Shown one piece after another: positions 6,462 through 14,967 of a DNA stretch of 64,000 nucleotides. The translations under genes and the position numbers were made by a program. Location of the stretch: the NCBI GenBank assembly GCA_963678055.1, contig OY782679.1, positions 1,178,001 to 1,242,000 on the forward strand. The letters run 5' to 3'. The notes below the pieces were generated by a model that did not search any database, was not told the origin of the DNA, and saw nothing but the letters and a program-made list of their open reading frames with translations. Within the stretch, counting starts at the first letter, position 1. Every line of letters starts with the position of its first letter. The stretch comes from CAXXOK01 sp963678055 (GTDB taxonomy: Bacteria; Bacillota; Clostridia; Christensenellales; Aristaeellaceae).

Positions 6462-7958
6462 ATGTCGTTTTATTCTACGCGCGGCGGCGCATGCGTTACG
6501 GCTTCGCAGGCCATTTTATGGGGTCTTGCCAAGGACGGTGGCCTGTATGTGCCGTCCATGTTCCCGGTGCTGCCGGCGGATCAGATTTTCGGGTTTTGTG
6601 ATTTAAGCTATCACGCCATCGCCGAGCGCATACTGGGCACATTTTTAGAGGATTTCTCTAAGGCAGAGATTCGGGAGGCTGTGCAAGCGGCCTATTCGCC
6701 GGAGAATTTTGACGACCCGGCTATCGTGCCCCTGAAATCACTGGACGACCGCCTGCAGGTGATGGAGCTGTTCCACGGGTCGACACTGGCCTTTAAGGAC
6801 GTTGCCCTGAAACTCCTGCCGTATCTGGTGCGCCTGGCGGCCCAGAAGAACGAAGAAAAGCGCGAGATCAGCATTATGGTCGCCACCAGCGGCGATACGG
6901 GGAAAGCTGCGCTGGAAGGCTTCCGTGATGTGGAAGGCACCAGCTGTAGTGTGTTTTACCCGCAGGACGGCGTCAGCGAAATGCAACGACTGCAAATGGT
7001 GACCACCGAAGGAAACAACACGCATGTGATTGGTATCAACGGGAATTTCGACGATGCTCAAACGGGCGTGAAACAGCTGTTTTCAAGCCCTGAATTCCAC
7101 GAGAAAATGAATGCGATCGGCAAACTGCCGTCTTCTGCCAATTCCATCAATTTCGGCCGCTTGGTACCGCAGATTGTGTACTATTTCAGCTGCTATGCAC
7201 AGCTGGTTTGCCATGGCAAGCTTCGCATGGGCCAGCCGCTGAACTTCGTAGTGCCCACCGGAAACTTCGGCGATATTCTGGCAGGGTACTATGCTAAGCG
7301 CATGGGGCTGCCTATCGGCAAGCTGATCTGTGCATCCAACCGCAATAACGTGCTTAGCGATTTCTTCCGGGACGGTGTCTACTACACGCACAGGACATTC
7401 TTTAAAACCACATCGCCGAGCATGGATATCGTGATCTCGTCTAACCTGGAACGACTGCTGTACGAAAGCGCTGACCGCGACCCCAAGGTAGTCCGCGAAT
7501 GGATGCAGTCGCTTTCGGAAAGCGGCAGTTTCTCCATTGGTGCGCAGCGCTTGTCCAAACTGCGGCAGGATTTTGCTGCGGGCTTTGCCGATGATACGAT
7601 GACCGCCCAGGAGATTAAGCGCGTTTACGAGCAAACGGGCTACCTGATGGACCCGCATACGGCGGTGGCAAGCTATGTGCAGCGGGAATATGGGCTGCAA
7701 ACAGGCGATTTCACCCAGACAGTTATCCTGTCAACGGCCAGCCCCTACAAGTTTGCCGGGGACGTGCTGGCAGCCCTGCAGGGTAAGGACGCTGTGAAGG
7801 GATTGAACGCCTTCCAGTGTGCCGAGGCATTGCAGAAATTGACCGGTGTTCCCATTCCAAAGCAGATCACCGCGCTGCAATCCATGCCGGAGCGGCACCG
7901 CGCAGTGTGCGAGATTGATGATATGCAGGCAGCGATGCTACGGGAGCTGCAATCCTGA
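6462..7958 (+). CDS. thrC: threonine synthase
   Basis: This 498-residue PLP enzyme converts O-phospho-L-homoserine to L-threonine, the last step of threonine synthesis. The substrate-binding start YSTRGG, the PLP-lysine motif HGSTLAFKD (Lys112), the SGDTGKAA phosphate-binding loop and the PTGNFGDILAGY segment are all classical for the long ThrC type. GGAGGG six bases upstream fixes the ATG; an in-frame ATG 30 bases earlier has no ribosome binding site. It is a single-gene unit between two terminators. No other threonine pathway gene is nearby. Confidence 0.95.
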   Translation: MSFYSTRGGACVTASQAILWGLAKDGGLYVPSMFPVLPADQIFGFCDLSYHAIAERILGTFLEDFSKAEIREAVQAAYSPENFDDPAIVPLKSLDDRLQVMELFHGSTLAFKDVALKLLPYLVRLAAQKNEEKREISIMVATSGDTGKAALEGFRDVEGTSCSVFYPQDGVSEMQRLQMVTTEGNNTHVIGINGNFDDAQTGVKQLFSSPEFHEKMNAIGKLPSSANSINFGRLVPQIVYYFSCYAQLVCHGKLRMGQPLNFVVPTGNFGDILAGYYAKRMGLPIGKLICASNRNNVLSDFFRDGVYYTHRTFFKTTSPSMDIVISSNLERLLYESADRDPKVVREWMQSLSESGSFSIGAQRLSKLRQDFAAGFADDTMTAQEIKRVYEQTGYLMDPHTAVASYVQREYGLQTGDFTQTVILSTASPYKFAGDVLAALQGKDAVKGLNAFQCAEALQKLTGVPIPKQITALQSMPERHRAVCEIDDMQAAMLRELQS

Positions 7959-7968
7959 TAAACAAAAT

Positions 7969-8000
7969 GAAAAGGCGACCGATGCATCGGTCGCCTTTTT
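7969..8000. terminator. bidirectional terminator between thrC and the SdrD-like gene
   Basis: A perfect palindrome, AAAGGCGACCGATG followed by its complement, has A residues on the left and TTTTT on the right, so it can end transcription of both convergent genes. Confidence 0.92.
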
Positions 8001-8012
8001 GATTGGTTTCAA

Positions 8013-10919
8013 TTACTGATCGTATGTCCAGTCCTTGCTGCCACCTTGGGTTGCCTCTGGGGGCATGGTTTCGCCTTTTTTAAGGACATACCCCAGATGG
8101 TAGATATAGTTGAGGGACTGGCTTTCCACCCGGAACAAGTCCGACAGCGCAATGCTGCCATCGCCAAGCGCCAGACAGCTGGAAATGATGGGCACAGCCG
8201 GAACCTGCATTGTAATATCAAGCTCCGGATACGCGCTGGCCTGCAGCACATATTCACCGGGGTAGACATTGGTAAACTCGTAATAACCCCACTCGTTAGA
8301 GCTGGTCGTGTATATGGTCTCGCCGTTTTGCATCAGGCTGATGCTCACGCCGCCGATCATCGGCTCGTTAATGTCTATCAGCCCGTTGGCGTTCTCATCC
8401 AGCCAAACCAGGCTGCCCACTTTGGCCGGAATGGTCAGCAGAACGTTGAGGTCCAGTTGATTTTTTGCCATGGACAGTGTAATGCCGTCGCTTGTGCCAA
8501 ACGCACCATTGATTTGTGTAATGATGCTGTCACCGGCGGCGAGATCAGGGTCATCCGGGCGGGTAAACACGTAATCATCCGGACAGAAGACCTCAACCAT
8601 GTACGCGCCCGGCCAGAGGCCGTCAAAGCGGTAGACGCCGTTAGCGTCCGTATGCGTTGTCTGCAAAATGGCAGAATCGTCAGCCCGATACAGGTGTACC
8701 TCGGCACCTGAAACCGGCGTACGGCCGCCAATGCGGTCGGACAGGATGGTGCCGCCAAGGCTTGTGGTGCTTACGATGCCGCTGTCGATCCCGGTCAATG
8801 CTTGACCTGCGCTGAGCATGATGCCGCTTTGCTGCATGCTGCGCTCGGCTTGCGTCATGGTGCCCACACCGCTGACGGGTGAGGATTCCGCAGGCAGTGC
8901 GTACGATACGGTATAGACGGACGGACGGACGCTGTCGAAAATCACGGTACCATCCGCTGCGGATACCGCAGTTGCGATGGTTTGCTGACTGGTTTCGTCC
9001 AGCAGCGTATAGTGCAGGCCGCCAACGCCGGGTTCGCCATCATCTCGCTGGCCGTTCATGTTCGCATCCAGCCAGGTAGACGCTTGCAAGGTCGCGGGGG
9101 CAACCACGCCGACTGCGTTGCTATAATGCCGCAGTAAGGTAGCATACAGAACCGAATCGCTATAGGTATTGGTTCTGCCCAGTGGGATGCCGCTTTGCGG
9201 TATATCACCGGAGAAAATCAACCCGTCCGGCAGTTGCAGGGTCAGGGTATAGTGTCCGGGCCGCAAATCGGTAATGGAGAATGCGCCGCCTTCACCCGTT
9301 ACGGTTCTGGCATCGCTGTTGCCGGTCGTTAGCGTAACGCTGACCCCGGCAACTGGATTTTCTCCGGCATCCATCACGCCGTTTGCGTTCAGGTCTTCAA
9401 ATGCGAAACCCTCAAATGTGCCAAGCTTGACAGCGCCAACCAGCGGCTGGGTATACTTTTTCTTTGCTTTCAGCTTCAGCCCGGTGACTGCGTTTTCCAG
9501 GCCCTGGTGCGCAAGGGTGTTGCCGCCTTTGCTTACCTTTGCCATCTCAGAGTGTTCGGGCAGGTTGTAGTACAGGGTGTATTCCGTTGGGGGAACACCA
9601 CTGAACAGGTAGGCGCCGTCTGCATCCACGGTCTGGGTCAAATCAATCTCGCCATCGGTGGATACCAGCCGTACGTTGCCATCTACGAAGCCGGTTTCAT
9701 CCTTATCCATCAGGCCATTGTCGTTTACATCATAGAAGAATACACCGCTAAGCGTAGCGGCCTGCACCATGCCTGCATTGTAGTCCGTCAGCGTTTCACT
9801 CATCGCTACGCTGAAAGGTTCGGTTTCGCCGTAGCTGTCCGACGGGGCTAATACAGCGTCGTTGCCGTTTTGCTCCTGCGGGCGGTATTTGGTGAAGGTA
9901 TAGCCGGACTTGCGCAGGAAGCGCAGGGTATAGGTACCCGGCATTACATCACGGAGTGTATAATTGCCTTTTTTGTTGGTGCTGATCTCGGATACGACGG
10001 TACCGTTGGTGCTGACAAGCTGCACCGCTACACCGTATAAAGCGCTGTCGGAACCGTTTTTCACGCCGGAATAATCCTTATCGTTGAAAACCGTACCGGA
10101 AATTGTTCCGCCCAGTGCAACGCCGATATAGTATTCGTAGACCATGCCGTTTTCCACGTCGATATCATCAACCGAGTTTTCACGCCGCCCCTCGCGCGCC
10201 ACAAAGAGGTTGGAAAAATAACCGGGCTGATCGGGAACCATGGTAAAGCTGCTGCCGTCATCGGGCACGATGGCGCGGAAACGGTAGTTGCCTTTGCGTA
10301 CATAATCAAACACGAACACGCCGTCCTCACCGGTAATCACTTCCTGCACGGGACGGTCTACAAAGTTACGGATAAACTGCAGTTTCAGGCCTGGATACGG
10401 CGGTTCGCCCTCGTCGTACTGGCCGTTATAGTTCATATCCAGGTATGTAATCCCTTGGATAATAGCGGAGTCGATCAAGCCGACGTTCATATCCTTAAGC
10501 GGCTCGTTAGCCCGCACAATGAAGTTGCGGTAATTGTCCTCATCATCGCCTGTGATAATGGAGCGATAATCGCCTTCGCTGGTATAATGGGCCATCAGCA
10601 TAGCGGGAGGCAACTCGACGGTGAACGCATAGGAATCGTTCGGCAGATCGGCAAAGGTATAGATGCCTGTCTCATCGCTGACGGCGGTGAGGATTTCGCC
10701 GGTGTCCTGGCGCGTGAGGTGCAGGTTAACGCCGGGAACCGCAGGCTCGTCCGGGTCCATCAATCCGTTATTGTTCAGGTCGTTCCATACGCGGCCTGTG
10801 AAATAGCCCATGGATTCCGCTGATGCTGCAATGAATATACTGATGAAAAGAAGGAGCAGTAAGCTCCATATCATGATTTTGAAGTTTTTTCCCTTAGAAC
10901 TGGTGTTTGTGCTGTGCAT
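8013..10919 (-). CDS. secreted multi-repeat SdrD B-like domain protein
   Basis: The protein has 968 residues. A GGAGG 9 bases before the ATG at 10919 decides the start over an upstream in-frame ATG. A long hydrophobic segment (IMIWSLLLLLFISIFIAASAES) is a signal peptide. The rest is eight tandem domains of 90-120 residues, each opening with a calcium-loop-like D-x-N-x-N-G-x-x-D-x-x-E-P pattern (NDLNNNGLMDPDEP, LDMNYNGQYDEGEP, EDLNANGVMDAGEN and so on) and closing with a G-x-Y-x-L/F strand. This is the SdrD B / Cna B-like fold of surface adhesins. Repeat 7 has lost the D/N loop. No LPXTG motif, C-terminal membrane helix or S-layer domain is visible, so it may be released or held non-covalently. 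It lies 43 bases after degV on the same strand. Ligand unknown. Confidence 0.85.
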   Translation of the reverse strand: MHSTNTSSKGKNFKIMIWSLLLLLFISIFIAASAESMGYFTGRVWNDLNNNGLMDPDEPAVPGVNLHLTRQDTGEILTAVSDETGIYTFADLPNDSYAFTVELPPAMLMAHYTSEGDYRSIITGDDEDNYRNFIVRANEPLKDMNVGLIDSAIIQGITYLDMNYNGQYDEGEPPYPGLKLQFIRNFVDRPVQEVITGEDGVFVFDYVRKGNYRFRAIVPDDGSSFTMVPDQPGYFSNLFVAREGRRENSVDDIDVENGMVYEYYIGVALGGTISGTVFNDKDYSGVKNGSDSALYGVAVQLVSTNGTVVSEISTNKKGNYTLRDVMPGTYTLRFLRKSGYTFTKYRPQEQNGNDAVLAPSDSYGETEPFSVAMSETLTDYNAGMVQAATLSGVFFYDVNDNGLMDKDETGFVDGNVRLVSTDGEIDLTQTVDADGAYLFSGVPPTEYTLYYNLPEHSEMAKVSKGGNTLAHQGLENAVTGLKLKAKKKYTQPLVGAVKLGTFEGFAFEDLNANGVMDAGENPVAGVSVTLTTGNSDARTVTGEGGAFSITDLRPGHYTLTLQLPDGLIFSGDIPQSGIPLGRTNTYSDSVLYATLLRHYSNAVGVVAPATLQASTWLDANMNGQRDDGEPGVGGLHYTLLDETSQQTIATAVSAADGTVIFDSVRPSVYTVSYALPAESSPVSGVGTMTQAERSMQQSGIMLSAGQALTGIDSGIVSTTSLGGTILSDRIGGRTPVSGAEVHLYRADDSAILQTTHTDANGVYRFDGLWPGAYMVEVFCPDDYVFTRPDDPDLAAGDSIITQINGAFGTSDGITLSMAKNQLDLNVLLTIPAKVGSLVWLDENANGLIDINEPMIGGVSISLMQNGETIYTTSSNEWGYYEFTNVYPGEYVLQASAYPELDITMQVPAVPIISSCLALGDGSIALSDLFRVESQSLNYIYHLGYVLKKGETMPPEATQGGSKDWTYDQ

Positions 10920-10962
10920 CCGTATTTCCTCCGGCTGTTCGAATTTCCAGGGGGGTGTGCTT

Positions 10963-11820
10963 TTATTCGACGGTATTGGCGATAATTCCCAGAAGCCCGC
11001 GCCCCGAATGTACAGCCAGCACGGGGCTGACCGGAGCAATGTTACTGCTGGTGATGTTTAAGACGGTCTTCAGTCGCTCTAAAAGGGTCTGTGCGGCTTC
11101 CGGAGCCTGTCCATGTACTACGGATACATCAATTTTCGCTTTTCCGTAGCGGCGCACAGCTTCCTGAATCATCTGGTCGACAGCGGATTTGTAACCGCGG
11201 GCTTTGGCAAGCGTCTCGTAAATGCCGTCTGCGTTAATAAAAATTATCGGCTTAATCTGTAGCAGGCTGCCCATAACACCTTCCACCAGACCGATGCGGC
11301 CGCCCTTGCGCAAATATTCAAGCGTGCGGATGACAAACATGCCCAGCTGGTTGCTGCGCAGTTTCAGCGCGGCATCCACTGCGGCATCGGGATCAGCGCC
11401 GGCTTCCAGCGCTTTGGCGGCGGCAAGCACCAAGGTGCCAAGGCCCATGGACAGCGTTTTGGAATCGACCACGCGGATATTCAGCTTGTCCTTATATTCT
11501 TCCGACAGGATACGAACCATGTTCCAGGTGCCGCTCATTGCCGCAGAAATGCAGATATAGATAACGTCGGTATACCCCTCTTCAATTAGCTGGGCATAGG
11601 TGCTATGAATATCTTCGGGATGGGGGAGACTGGTTTTAGGCAGTTCCTGATCCATCATTTCGTAAATCTGATTTTCACTGAGGTCGACTCGATCTCTGTA
11701 TTCCGCATTTTTACAAACAATCCTCAGCGGGATCATGCGGATATTATACTGCGAAAGTAGTGCGTCGCTAAGATCGGAGGCCGAGTCCGTTATCAGCGCG
11801 GTTTTCACGTGATTATTCAA
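10963..11820 (-). CDS. DegV family fatty-acid-binding protein
   Basis: This 285-residue DegV family protein has the opening ALITDSASDLS, the SGTWN loop that contacts the bound lipid carboxylate, and the RTLEYLRKGGRIG segment. Members bind a fatty acid, and in Firmicutes some act as FakB partners of the FakA kinase. No FakA gene is near. The chosen start is TTG at 11820 with GGAAGG 11 bases upstream. A run of nine T residues lies directly before it, and an ATG just after the ribosome binding site is out of frame by one base (see findings). It probably shares a transcript with the SdrD-like gene. Confidence 0.88.
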   Translation of the reverse strand: MNNHVKTALITDSASDLSDALLSQYNIRMIPLRIVCKNAEYRDRVDLSENQIYEMMDQELPKTSLPHPEDIHSTYAQLIEEGYTDVIYICISAAMSGTWNMVRILSEEYKDKLNIRVVDSKTLSMGLGTLVLAAAKALEAGADPDAAVDAALKLRSNQLGMFVIRTLEYLRKGGRIGLVEGVMGSLLQIKPIIFINADGIYETLAKARGYKSAVDQMIQEAVRRYGKAKIDVSVVHGQAPEAAQTLLERLKTVLNITSSNIAPVSPVLAVHSGRGLLGIIANTVE

Positions 11821-12030
11821 AAAAAAATCATCCTTCCGGGTATGTAAAGGCAGTTATTTCCCACCTATTATACCATAAGATATACGGGATAACGAGGAGA
11901 ACTGCGAATATATTGTAAATATGAGATGTTTGCCAAAGCATGGCTGGCGATGATGGATGAACAGACCCTATTTACACAGGCAAGCAGCTATGATACATTG
12001 TTGAAAACACTGCACAAGGGAGGAATTCAA

Positions 12031-12609
12031 ATGAGTGTGAAACAGGCAATCGAAGCTCGCAGGAGCATCAGACGCTTTAAACCGGACGCGCTCCCGCGCG
12101 AAGTGATAGAACAAATTCTGGACGCTGCAAGGCTTGCACCTTCGGGCAAGAACAACCAGCCCTGGCAGTTTGTGGTGGTGCAGGGGGACCAGCGTGAAGC
12201 GATGGCTAACAGCCTGCAAGCAGGGCTTAAATCCGTAAAGGAACAGGGAATACCGACCGGCAGCGCGGAATATACTTTCCGCATCATGAAAGATGCTCCG
12301 GCAACGGTGTTTGTGTTCAACCCCAACGATACCGACCCCTGGGCCGAGCGCACCGTGCCGCAGACTATGTTTAGCATTGTCGATACACAATCGGTAGGCG
12401 GGGCGATTATGAGCATGTTGCTGCGCGCGCAGGAACTGGGCGTAGGTTCGCTTTGGATTTGCGATACCCTGGTGGCGTACCGCGAGATTTGCCAGTGGCT
12501 TGGGCGAGACAGCCTGCTTGTAGCCGCCGTTTCGCTGGGCTATCCGGATGAAACGCCCGCGGCCAGACCGCGCCATCAGCTGGATGAACTGGTCGAGTGG
12601 CGCGGCTAA
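12031..12609 (+). CDS. nitroreductase family FMN oxidoreductase
   Basis: The 192-residue protein starts at an ATG preceded by AAGGGAGGA; the longer open frame upstream lacks a ribosome binding site. The RRSIRRFKPD opening and SGKNNQPWQFVVV segment are the FMN-binding core of the nitroreductase superfamily, and the C-terminal LGVGSLWICDT and VSLGYPDE follow the family pattern. Such proteins are NAD(P)H-dependent flavoenzymes with varied substrates, so the physiological one is not predictable. The next gene, uppP, is 46 bases downstream on the same strand. Confidence 0.88.
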   Translation: MSVKQAIEARRSIRRFKPDALPREVIEQILDAARLAPSGKNNQPWQFVVVQGDQREAMANSLQAGLKSVKEQGIPTGSAEYTFRIMKDAPATVFVFNPNDTDPWAERTVPQTMFSIVDTQSVGGAIMSMLLRAQELGVGSLWICDTLVAYREICQWLGRDSLLVAAVSLGYPDETPAARPRHQLDELVEWRG

Positions 12610-12655
12610 GGCAAACATCAAAATACCATACCCGAAAGGGTAAGGAGGACGGTCC

Positions 12656-13465
12656 ATGAGTATTATTAAGGCATCTGTATTGGGTATCGTGCAGGGCTTG
12701 GCGGAGTTCTTACCCATCTCATCCAGCGGACATCTAAATCTGCTGGAGATTCTGATGAACGTGCAGATGGAGCAGCAGCTGTTATTCAATATCCTGCTGC
12801 ATGTCGGCACGTTGGTCGCGGTACTGGTTGTATTCTGGCGCGAGTGGCTGCACATGATTTTGCACCCGATCAAGGATAAAACGCTGATGCTGCTTGTGAT
12901 TGCCTCGCTGCCTGCGCTGGCGGCCAAGCTGCTGCTTGGCGACAAACTGGACGAACTGGTCACCAGCAGCGCGCTGCTTGGTATCAGCTTTCTGTTTACG
13001 GGCTTCTTGCTTGCACTTACGCAGTGGGTATCCCAGCGCAACCAAACCATAAGCAGGGAGACGGGCGAGGTTGGTGTAATGCACGCGCTGGTCATGGGTG
13101 TGCTACAGGCGATCGGCATTCTGCCGGGCGTCAGCCGCAGCGGTTCGACCATTTTCGGTGGCGTTGCGTCGGGACTGGACCGGATGGCCGCAGCCAAGTT
13201 CAGCTTTATGATGAGCATGCCTGCCATACTGGGCAGTTTCCTGAGCGAAGGGTACGATGCATACAAAGCCGGTACCTTGGTGCAGAGTGAGAACATGCTG
13301 GCGTTTCTCATCGGTATGGTGTTTGCCGCTGTCAGCGGCTATCTGGCGATACGGTTCTTTTTGAAGATTATCACCAAAGTATCGCTGCACTGGTTTGCGC
13401 TGTATGTGGTACTGCTTGGAATCGCGGTGATCTTTATGCAGGGCATCGGCTGGATTGCAGTTTGA
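12656..13465 (+). CDS. uppP: undecaprenyl-diphosphatase
   Basis: This 269-residue polytopic membrane protein of the BacA/UppP family removes a phosphate from undecaprenyl diphosphate, recycling the lipid carrier for cell-wall synthesis. The two signature loops are present: FLPISSSGHL near residues 18-27 and LPGVSRSGST in the middle, the second holding the catalytic arginine and serine region. About eight hydrophobic segments are visible and the length is typical. AAGGAGG precedes the ATG. A terminator follows. Confidence 0.95.
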   Translation: MSIIKASVLGIVQGLAEFLPISSSGHLNLLEILMNVQMEQQLLFNILLHVGTLVAVLVVFWREWLHMILHPIKDKTLMLLVIASLPALAAKLLLGDKLDELVTSSALLGISFLFTGFLLALTQWVSQRNQTISRETGEVGVMHALVMGVLQAIGILPGVSRSGSTIFGGVASGLDRMAAAKFSFMMSMPAILGSFLSEGYDAYKAGTLVQSENMLAFLIGMVFAAVSGYLAIRFFLKIITKVSLHWFALYVVLLGIAVIFMQGIGWIAV

Positions 13466-13483
13466 GACGATCCCATCACTTCG

Positions 13484-13506
13484 GCCGGCATTCGTGCCGG
13501 CTTTTT
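13484..13506 (+). terminator. terminator after uppP
   Basis: GCCGGCA and TGCCGGC form a stem around a TTCG tetraloop, followed by TTTTT. Confidence 0.9.
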
Positions 13507-13530
13507 CGCGGCATGAAACGATTGTAATCA

Positions 13531-13560
13531 TTGTATATTTCCTGCCGGGCGTGGTATACT
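13531..13560 (+). promoter_or_regulatory. promoter of pfkA
   Basis: TTGTAT (13531-13536) and an extended -10, TGGTATACT (TATACT at 13555-13560), lie 18 bases apart, 26 bases before the pfkA start. Confidence 0.65.
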
Positions 13561-13586
13561 AAATAGGCAACAAAGGGGGACTGCAC

Positions 13587-14657
13587 ATGAAAAGAAGAAT
13601 TGGTATTTTAACGAGCGGGGGAGATTGCCCCGGCCTGAACGCTGCAATTCGCGGTGTAGCCAGGGCGGCTTACGAGCTGTTTGACGTTGAAATCATCGGC
13701 ATTCATAACGGGTATGGCGGTCTGATTGATGGCGATTATCAGGAGATGACGCGGGAACAGTTTTCCGGCATCCTGACGCTGGGCGGAACCATTCTGGGCA
13801 CCAGCCGTCAGCCGTTCCGTACGATGACGGAAGTCAACGAAAATGGTGTGGACAAGGTCTCCGCCATGAAAAAAACGTATAAAAAACTCAAGCTTGATTG
13901 TCTGGTCACCCTGGGCGGCAATGGTACGCACCGTACAGCCAACCTGCTGTCGCAGCAAGGTTTGAATGTGATCGGGCTGCCCAAAACCATTGATAATGAC
14001 ATCACGGGCACCGATTACACGTTCGGCTTCCATACAGCGATGGATATTGCCACCGAGGTAATCGACCGTATTCACACCACGGCCAACAGCCACGGTCGCT
14101 GCATCGTGGTGGAGATCATGGGTAACAAGGCCGGTTGGCTTACGCTGTATTCCGGCATTGCAGGCGGCGCGGATGTGATCATCATTCCGGAAATTCCCTA
14201 TGACATTGAAAAGATTGCCGAAGCGGTGAAGAAGCGCGAAGAGAGAAACAAGTTCTCCATTATCGCAGTCGCCGAAGGTGCGATGTCGGTGGAAGAAGCC
14301 AAGATGAAGAAAAAAGAGCGCGAGGAGCTGCGCAAAGCATCGCCGTACGACAGCATCTCCAGACGCATTACCAACAAGCTGACCAAAATGATCGGGGTCG
14401 ATACCCGCAACTGCGTCCCCGGGCATATTCAGCGCGGTGGTAGCCCCTGCGCGTTTGACCGCGTACTGGCTACACGCCTTGGGGTGCACGCGGCGGAACT
14501 GATCCGCGATGAGGTATACGGCGTAACTGTAGCCCTAAGCGGTAAAGACATTATTCACAACAAACTGGAAGACATTGCAGGTTCGCCCAAGCTGATTGAA
14601 AAGGATAATAATATCGTTTCTACGGCCAAGACCATTGGCATTTGCTTTGGCGATTGA
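13587..14657 (+). CDS. pfkA: 6-phosphofructokinase
   Basis: This 356-residue enzyme phosphorylates fructose-6-phosphate in glycolysis. The nucleotide loop TSGGDCPGLNA, the GGNGTHRTA motif (110-114), PKTIDND with the catalytic Asp136, and the C-terminal HIQRGGSPCAFDR fix the family. Phosphoryl donor residues are mixed. The position equal to E. coli Gly104 is glycine (Gly113, ATP-type), whereas the position equal to E. coli Gly124 is lysine (Lys133, common in pyrophosphate-dependent forms). The usual Asp of GGDG is Asn112. I therefore leave the donor open, with ATP more likely. AAAGGGGG precedes the ATG. The gene is longer than E. coli PfkA (320), as in the non-allosteric clades. Confidence 0.9.
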   Translation: MKRRIGILTSGGDCPGLNAAIRGVARAAYELFDVEIIGIHNGYGGLIDGDYQEMTREQFSGILTLGGTILGTSRQPFRTMTEVNENGVDKVSAMKKTYKKLKLDCLVTLGGNGTHRTANLLSQQGLNVIGLPKTIDNDITGTDYTFGFHTAMDIATEVIDRIHTTANSHGRCIVVEIMGNKAGWLTLYSGIAGGADVIIIPEIPYDIEKIAEAVKKREERNKFSIIAVAEGAMSVEEAKMKKKEREELRKASPYDSISRRITNKLTKMIGVDTRNCVPGHIQRGGSPCAFDRVLATRLGVHAAELIRDEVYGVTVALSGKDIIHNKLEDIAGSPKLIEKDNNIVSTAKTIGICFGD

Positions 14658-14667
14658 CAGAATATTT

Positions 14668-14703
14668 ATAAAGCGCGTGTCAATGTCTTGACACGCGCTT
14701 TAT
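14668..14703 (+). terminator. terminator after pfkA
   Basis: A 16-base perfect stem, ATAAAGCGCGTGTCAA with its complement around TGTC, begins 10 bases after the stop. There is no long T tract. Confidence 0.75.
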
Positions 14704-14742
14704 GCCTGTGATACACTACATTTCGCGTTCAAATTATATTGC

Positions 14743-14819
14743 CTGGGTGTGGCGCAGTTTGGTAGCGTGCTTGAATGGGGTTCAAGAGGCCGAAGGTTCG
14801 AATCCTTTCACCCAGACCA
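14743..14819 (+). tRNA. tRNA-Pro (anticodon GGG)
   Basis: CTGGGTG pairs with CACCCAG and is followed by A and an encoded CCA. The D-arm region contains GGCGCAGTTTGGTAGCG. The anticodon stem CTTGA/TCAAG encloses ATGGGGT, giving anticodon GGG. The T-arm is GGTTCGAATCC. The AT-rich gene downstream begins about 150 bases after its 3' end. Confidence 0.95.
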
Positions 14820-14821
14820 CG

Positions 14822-14852
14822 AAAAAGTCCCGAATAGTCGGGACTTTTTTTC
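14822..14852 (+). terminator. terminator after tRNA-Pro
   Basis: AAAAAGTCCCGA and TCGGGACTTTTT form a stem around ATAG, followed by TTT. The same stem recurs at 22021-22049. Confidence 0.9.
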
Positions 14853-14967
14853 GTATGTGCATTTGTGCTATTTTCTGAAATATAGTAGGGTTTCAACGTA
14901 GTACATAGTTCAATATACTTCCGAACCTAAAATTATGATATGGTTAGAAAAAACGGAGGCATTACTA

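Noticed and set aside
10920..11039. N-terminal extension of the SdrD-like protein by 40 residues
   Set aside because: The upstream ATG lies inside degV, lacks a ribosome binding site and would place 40 extra residues ahead of a good signal peptide.
11968..13311. Long minus-strand open frame (447 codons) across the nitroreductase and uppP genes
   Set aside because: It is antisense to two well-supported genes, has no ribosome binding site and its translation resembles no protein family.
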